DNA from: CAWELS01 sp964468205
GTDB lineage: Bacteria > Acidobacteriota > Terriglobia > Bryobacterales > Bryobacteraceae
Assembly (NCBI GenBank): GCA_964468205.1
Contig: CAYXVG010000057.1
Span: 1 to 43,177, forward strand
DNA: 43,177 nucleotides
Reading direction: 5' to 3'
A program made the position numbers and the translations under genes. Shown here one piece after another: positions 40,169 through 43,177 of this stretch. Below the pieces are notes generated by a model, which was given only the letters and a program-made list of their open reading frames with translations, was not told where the DNA came from and ran no database searches. The first letter of the stretch is position 1; every line of letters begins with the position of its first letter.

Positions 40169-42850
40169 ATGAATCAAACACAATTGAAGATGTTGTTGGT
40201 GCTACTGGCCGCCACGCTCTTCGTGCCGGCTTCCTGGACACAGGAAATCGACGAGAGCGGGCGCGGCGTGGCTCGAATCAGTGTCCTCAACGGTGATGTA
40301 TCCGTGCGGCGAGGCGATGGGGGCGACTGGATCGCCGCCGCCATCAATGCGCCGCTCGTGGTAACCGATACTATGCTCACCGGAACTGCTTCGCGTGCCG
40401 AGGTCCAGCTTGACTGGGCCAACCTAATTCGCCTTGCGGCGAACACTGAGGTCCGGTTCAGCGAACTGGAATATGAACGCTTCCAGATCCAAGTGGCTGC
40501 CGGGACAATTACCTATAGCGTGATCAGAGACAGCAACGCGGACATCGACCTCGCCACCCCCAATGTTTCGGTCCGGCCGGTCCGCAAAGGTCGTTACCGC
40601 GTCTCGGTGCACTCGGATGGAACCACCGAGGTTACGGTGCGCTCCGGAGAAGCCGAGATCTATACGCCTCGCGGCGTCGAATACCTGCGCTCGGGGAAAA
40701 GCATGCTGGTTCGGGGAACGATTTCCGACCCTGAATTCCGCTTTGTCTCGGCTGCCTCCAAGGATGAATGGGACCGCTGGAACGAGCGGCGTGACAAGGA
40801 GCTTAGACAATCGGCTGCTTACAACTATGTAAGCCGGGACATCTATGGAGCGGAAGACCTGGACGGTTATGGTTCCTGGGTCCACGTCTCGTCGTATGGA
40901 TGGGTCTGGCAGCCGCGCGTCGCGGTCGGCTGGGCGCCCTACCGGTACGGACGCTGGACATGGGTGGATTGGTATGGATGGAGCTGGGTGAGCTACGATC
41001 CCTGGGGTTGGGCGCCTTATCACTACGGCCGTTGGTTCCACCACGGCGGGCGGTGGCGCTGGTGGCCCGGAAGGCCTCATGTGCGGCACCATTGGAGTCC
41101 CGGTCTGGTTGCGTTCTTCGGCTGGAACTCTCACCGCGGCTTCTCGCTCGGCGTGTCCGTGGGATTCGGCAACGTCGGATGGGTTCCACTGGCGCCGTAC
41201 GAGCCTTTTCACCCCTGGTACGGACGCGGCTATTACCGTGGCTATCGCGGAGGCAACCGCACCTATATCGACAACAGCGTCAATATTGTCAACAACACGA
41301 ACATCACGAATATTTACCGGAATTCGCGCGTGAGCAACGGCGTAACCGCTGTTGACGGCCGGGAATTCGGCCGTGGGCACGTCCGGAACGTCTACCATGG
41401 CGACGACGGAGTGCTGCGCCGGGCGAATCTGGTTCGCGGTCAAGTCCCCGTCGTTCCGCAAAGCGAGAGCGTGCGGCTGGCCAGCCGGGAAGTCAATCGC
41501 GCTAACCTCGCCTCGAGTGGAAGTCGCGACACCTTCTACACCAGGCGCACCGCGCGGCCGGTTGACCGTGTCTCCTTCGCGGAACAGCAGCGCGGAATGG
41601 AGCGCGTTGTACAGCGTGCGGGCGGCAGTTCCAGCCGGACCGCCGCGAGCACCGCCAGGCGGGCAGGGAACTCCACTTCCCGGTCCGCCGCTGCCACCCG
41701 GGCGGACGGCGGCGCAGCGTCTCCTGCAGCAACCAGGACCAATCGGGGTGGCGGTGGCTCCACTTCCGGTCTGGCTACCCGCACGGCTGGCTCCGCCTCC
41801 CAAGGCCAGCCCTCCACAGCCACCCGGCCGACAACCACCCGGAGCGCGGGCGGCTGGCAGCGTTTCGAAGGGCCGGCTAGTAGCACAAATGCATCGCGGT
41901 CTCGAACGGCGGGAAGCACGCCTTCCGCATCCCGTGGCGGCGGACAGGCCGCGGGTGTCAGCGGCGGCGCCAGCGCTCCCGCGGCCACGCGAAGCGGCTC
42001 CACGACCCGCTCGACGGGCGGTTGGACAAGGTTCGGCGAGCCGAGCCGGGCACGGACTTCGACATCACGCGGAGCGGTATCCCAGGGCTCGGCGGCCAGC
42101 GGCTCTGGCTCCGGCAGCCGCTCCGGAGCATCCGCGCGACGCTCGAGCGGCGGGTCCACAGCCGGCTGGCAGCGCTTCGGCGAGCCGGCCGGAAGGACAA
42201 ATGCAACCCGTTCCCGAACGGCGGGAAGTGCGCCTTCCGCATCCCGTGGCGGGGGACAGACTACGCGTGGTAGCAGTGGGGCCAGTGCTCCCGCGAACAC
42301 GCGGAGCGGTTCCGCGACCCGCTCGACGGGCGGTTGGAGCCGGTTCGATTCAAGTTCACGATCGAGCGGAAGCCGGTCTGGTACGAGCGGCCGCTCGAGC
42401 GCCCCTTCCCGGAATTCGGGGGCGAGTAGCAGGGGATCCTCGAGCAATTCCGGGGCGAGAACACAGCGATCGGCCCCATCAACGAATTCCATCCGCGTGC
42501 GGCCGCCCATCGTCACACCTCGCTCGGCGCCTCGCTCGAGCGGCACGTCCCGCGATTCCGGCCGCAGCTCAAGCCCGCGGATCTTTGGAGGGTCGAGCCG
42601 CAGCTCCGGCCGTACCTCCAGCCCGCGGATCTCGGGAGGATCGTCCGGCAGCAGGAGCACGTCAGGGACATTTTCGAGCCCGAGACGAAGCGCCCCATCC
42701 GCAGGCCGGAGTTCATCGGGTCGGTCAATCCGAAGCGCACCAAGCGCCTCTCCGAGCCGCAGTTCGGGATCGGTAACCCGCAGCGCGCCGAGCAGACCAA
42801 GTTCGGGCGGGTCAAGATCGAGCAGCAGCGGAAGAGGAGGGCGCCGCTAG
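40169..42850 (+). CDS. FecR-DUF6600 exported protein with Ser/Arg-rich repetitive tail
   Basis: An 893-aa protein with a signal peptide (about 1-25). A FecR-like domain (about 35-205) is followed by a DUF6600-like aromatic block rich in Trp and Tyr (about 225-320, e.g. YGSWVHVSSYGWVWQP and YDPWGWAPYHYGRW). A Asn-rich strand region (about 365-395) leads to a 450-residue tail of Ser, Arg, Gly, Thr. The tail holds two near-identical copies of a 65-residue unit, at about 41852-42053 and 42164-42354, each with GGW-RF-type motifs. It is probably an envelope or surface protein; the basic tail might bind peptidoglycan or polyanions (inference). ATG at 40169 follows GGGAGGG and gives the signal peptide; a GTG at 40151 is less likely. 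Confidence 0.85.
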   Translation: MNQTQLKMLLVLLAATLFVPASWTQEIDESGRGVARISVLNGDVSVRRGDGGDWIAAAINAPLVVTDTMLTGTASRAEVQLDWANLIRLAANTEVRFSELEYERFQIQVAAGTITYSVIRDSNADIDLATPNVSVRPVRKGRYRVSVHSDGTTEVTVRSGEAEIYTPRGVEYLRSGKSMLVRGTISDPEFRFVSAASKDEWDRWNERRDKELRQSAAYNYVSRDIYGAEDLDGYGSWVHVSSYGWVWQPRVAVGWAPYRYGRWTWVDWYGWSWVSYDPWGWAPYHYGRWFHHGGRWRWWPGRPHVRHHWSPGLVAFFGWNSHRGFSLGVSVGFGNVGWVPLAPYEPFHPWYGRGYYRGYRGGNRTYIDNSVNIVNNTNITNIYRNSRVSNGVTAVDGREFGRGHVRNVYHGDDGVLRRANLVRGQVPVVPQSESVRLASREVNRANLASSGSRDTFYTRRTARPVDRVSFAEQQRGMERVVQRAGGSSSRTAASTARRAGNSTSRSAAATRADGGAASPAATRTNRGGGGSTSGLATRTAGSASQGQPSTATRPTTTRSAGGWQRFEGPASSTNASRSRTAGSTPSASRGGGQAAGVSGGASAPAATRSGSTTRSTGGWTRFGEPSRARTSTSRGAVSQGSAASGSGSGSRSGASARRSSGGSTAGWQRFGEPAGRTNATRSRTAGSAPSASRGGGQTTRGSSGASAPANTRSGSATRSTGGWSRFDSSSRSSGSRSGTSGRSSAPSRNSGASSRGSSSNSGARTQRSAPSTNSIRVRPPIVTPRSAPRSSGTSRDSGRSSSPRIFGGSSRSSGRTSSPRISGGSSGSRSTSGTFSSPRRSAPSAGRSSSGRSIRSAPSASPSRSSGSVTRSAPSRPSSGGSRSSSSGRGGRR

Positions 42851-42883
42851 CAGTTCGGAAAGAGTTTTCGTTTCTTCCCTCCA

Positions 42884-42923
42884 GGCCTGCTTTGCCGTAT
42901 CCGGCAGGGCAGGCCATCTTTTT
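42884..42923 (+). terminator. Intrinsic terminator of the FecR gene
   Basis: GGCCTGC (42884-42890) pairs with GCAGGCC (42909-42915). An inner TGCCG/CGGCA stem gives a long hairpin with one small internal loop. ATCTTTTT follows. It is 34 nt after the stop codon. Confidence 0.85.
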
Positions 42924-42981
42924 GAACAGCTATCCGGGAGGTGTTGTGCCTGGGTATCGCGAAATCCGGACGTAAGTTGAC

Positions 42982-42995
42982 ATAATATGTATTAT
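42982..42995. repeat. AT-rich dyad upstream of the last ORF
   Basis: ATAATA and TATTAT flank TG; TTGACA lies directly before (42977-42982). The AT-rich dyad may be an operator or promoter element for the partial gene at the window end, but spacing does not give a classic -35/-10 pair. Confidence 0.35.
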
Positions 42996-43074
42996 CGGAT
43001 GTTCGAAGGGGAGTTCACAGGATGAGGACCTCGACCGCAACCGCTTCCTGGAGGAGTGGACCCAGCGGCTCGCG

Positions 43075-43177
43075 ATGGCGTTTCGCGCGTATCACGCAGA
43101 TGGAATGGACCATGCTGCCACACTAGCGGGAGTTTACTGGGAAGCAACAATCAAGAGCTGTAAGGAGTTGAGTTTAG
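43075..43177 (+). CDS. Start of an unidentified ORF, cut by the window end
   Basis: An open frame with protein-like composition runs to the end of the window; 34 codons are visible from the ATG at 43075 (MAFRAYHADGMDHAATLAGV onward). The same frame reads convincingly for 18 more codons upstream, from 43021 (DEDLDRNRFLEEWTQRLA), but no start codon is found there. An ATG at 42999 would fit if one base were missing between 42999 and 43020. So the gene either starts at 43075, uses an unusual start, or is frameshifted. I do not recognise the family. Confidence 0.35.
   Translation, partial: MAFRAYHADGMDHAATLAGVYWEATIKSCKELSL

Noticed and set aside
40424..42660. Long antisense frames opposite the FecR-DUF6600 gene
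   Set aside because: They arise from the repetitive Ser/Arg codons on the coding strand; no domain or start signal.
1..43177. CRISPR arrays, tRNA/rRNA genes, insertion sequences or prophage genes
   Set aside because: Looked for by repeat pattern, cloverleaf-like sequence and transposase/integrase motifs; none seen.

Overview
The window is about 43 kb of GC-rich bacterial chromosome, densely packed with genes. It has no tRNA, rRNA, CRISPR array, transposase or integrase that I could see. The gene mix fits an acidobacterium, probably near Solibacter/Bryobacter: an extended MoxR-VWA (Bat-like) operon, FecR-DUF6600 and matrixin-type secreted proteins, a DtxR-FeoA fusion beside a two-gene FeoB, and ECF sigma factors. 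That placement is inference from gene content only.

Layout. 0.1-3.7 kb: a membrane-anchored SPOR-like protein, then on the minus strand an FmdB-type zinc ribbon, a Mg-chelatase/MoxR-type AAA+ ATPase and a VWA protein. 4.0-5.8 kb: an ArnA/UDP-glucuronate-decarboxylase-like NAD-dependent sugar epimerase/decarboxylase and a DPM1-like family 2 glycosyltransferase, a small polysaccharide or lipid-glycan module. 5.9-9.2 kb: DacB (PBP4), an unknown secreted protein and an MFS transporter. 9.2-10.1 kb: an 870-base stretch without an ordinary gene. It carries a terminator-ended sRNA candidate and a second transcript with a near-consensus promoter, a 10-bp-arm inverted repeat across its -35, a 17-codon ORF with a perfect Shine-Dalgarno, and a large 3' stem-loop. 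10.1-12.2 kb: ribosomal protein bL31, an ECF sigma/anti-sigma/CpxP-like operon and a small unknown gene. 12.3-18.9 kb: PcrA helicase with a tiny overlapping basic protein, an APC amino-acid permease overlapping an exported SAM methyltransferase, RsgA and LexA.

19.0-33.0 kb is the core of the window: a same-strand, tightly spaced operon. It encodes a 28-aa membrane peptide, a DUF4159 protein, a VWA membrane protein, a legumain/caspase-like protein with an EF-hand loop and Ser at the nucleophile position, a TPR-gluzincin peptidase, MoxR, DUF58, BatA-VWA and a 1196-aa DUF4175-like membrane protein with Gln-rich coiled coils. MoxR, DUF58 and BatA are the conserved Bat core. The added peptidase-fold proteins suggest an envelope assembly or quality-control machine whose substrate is unknown.

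33.1-36.5 kb: a small conserved unknown, a secreted matrixin metalloprotease with IPT-like repeats and its small secreted partner. 36.7-39.9 kb: a three-gene iron operon, namely a membrane-tethered DtxR-FeoA-FeoA fusion, the FeoB GTPase and the FeoB membrane part as a separate ORF. A 12-bp perfect palindrome lies upstream of the regulator. 40.2-42.9 kb: a FecR-DUF6600 protein with a long Ser/Arg-rich repetitive tail, ended by a clear terminator. The last 160 bases hold the start of an unidentified ORF that runs off the window.
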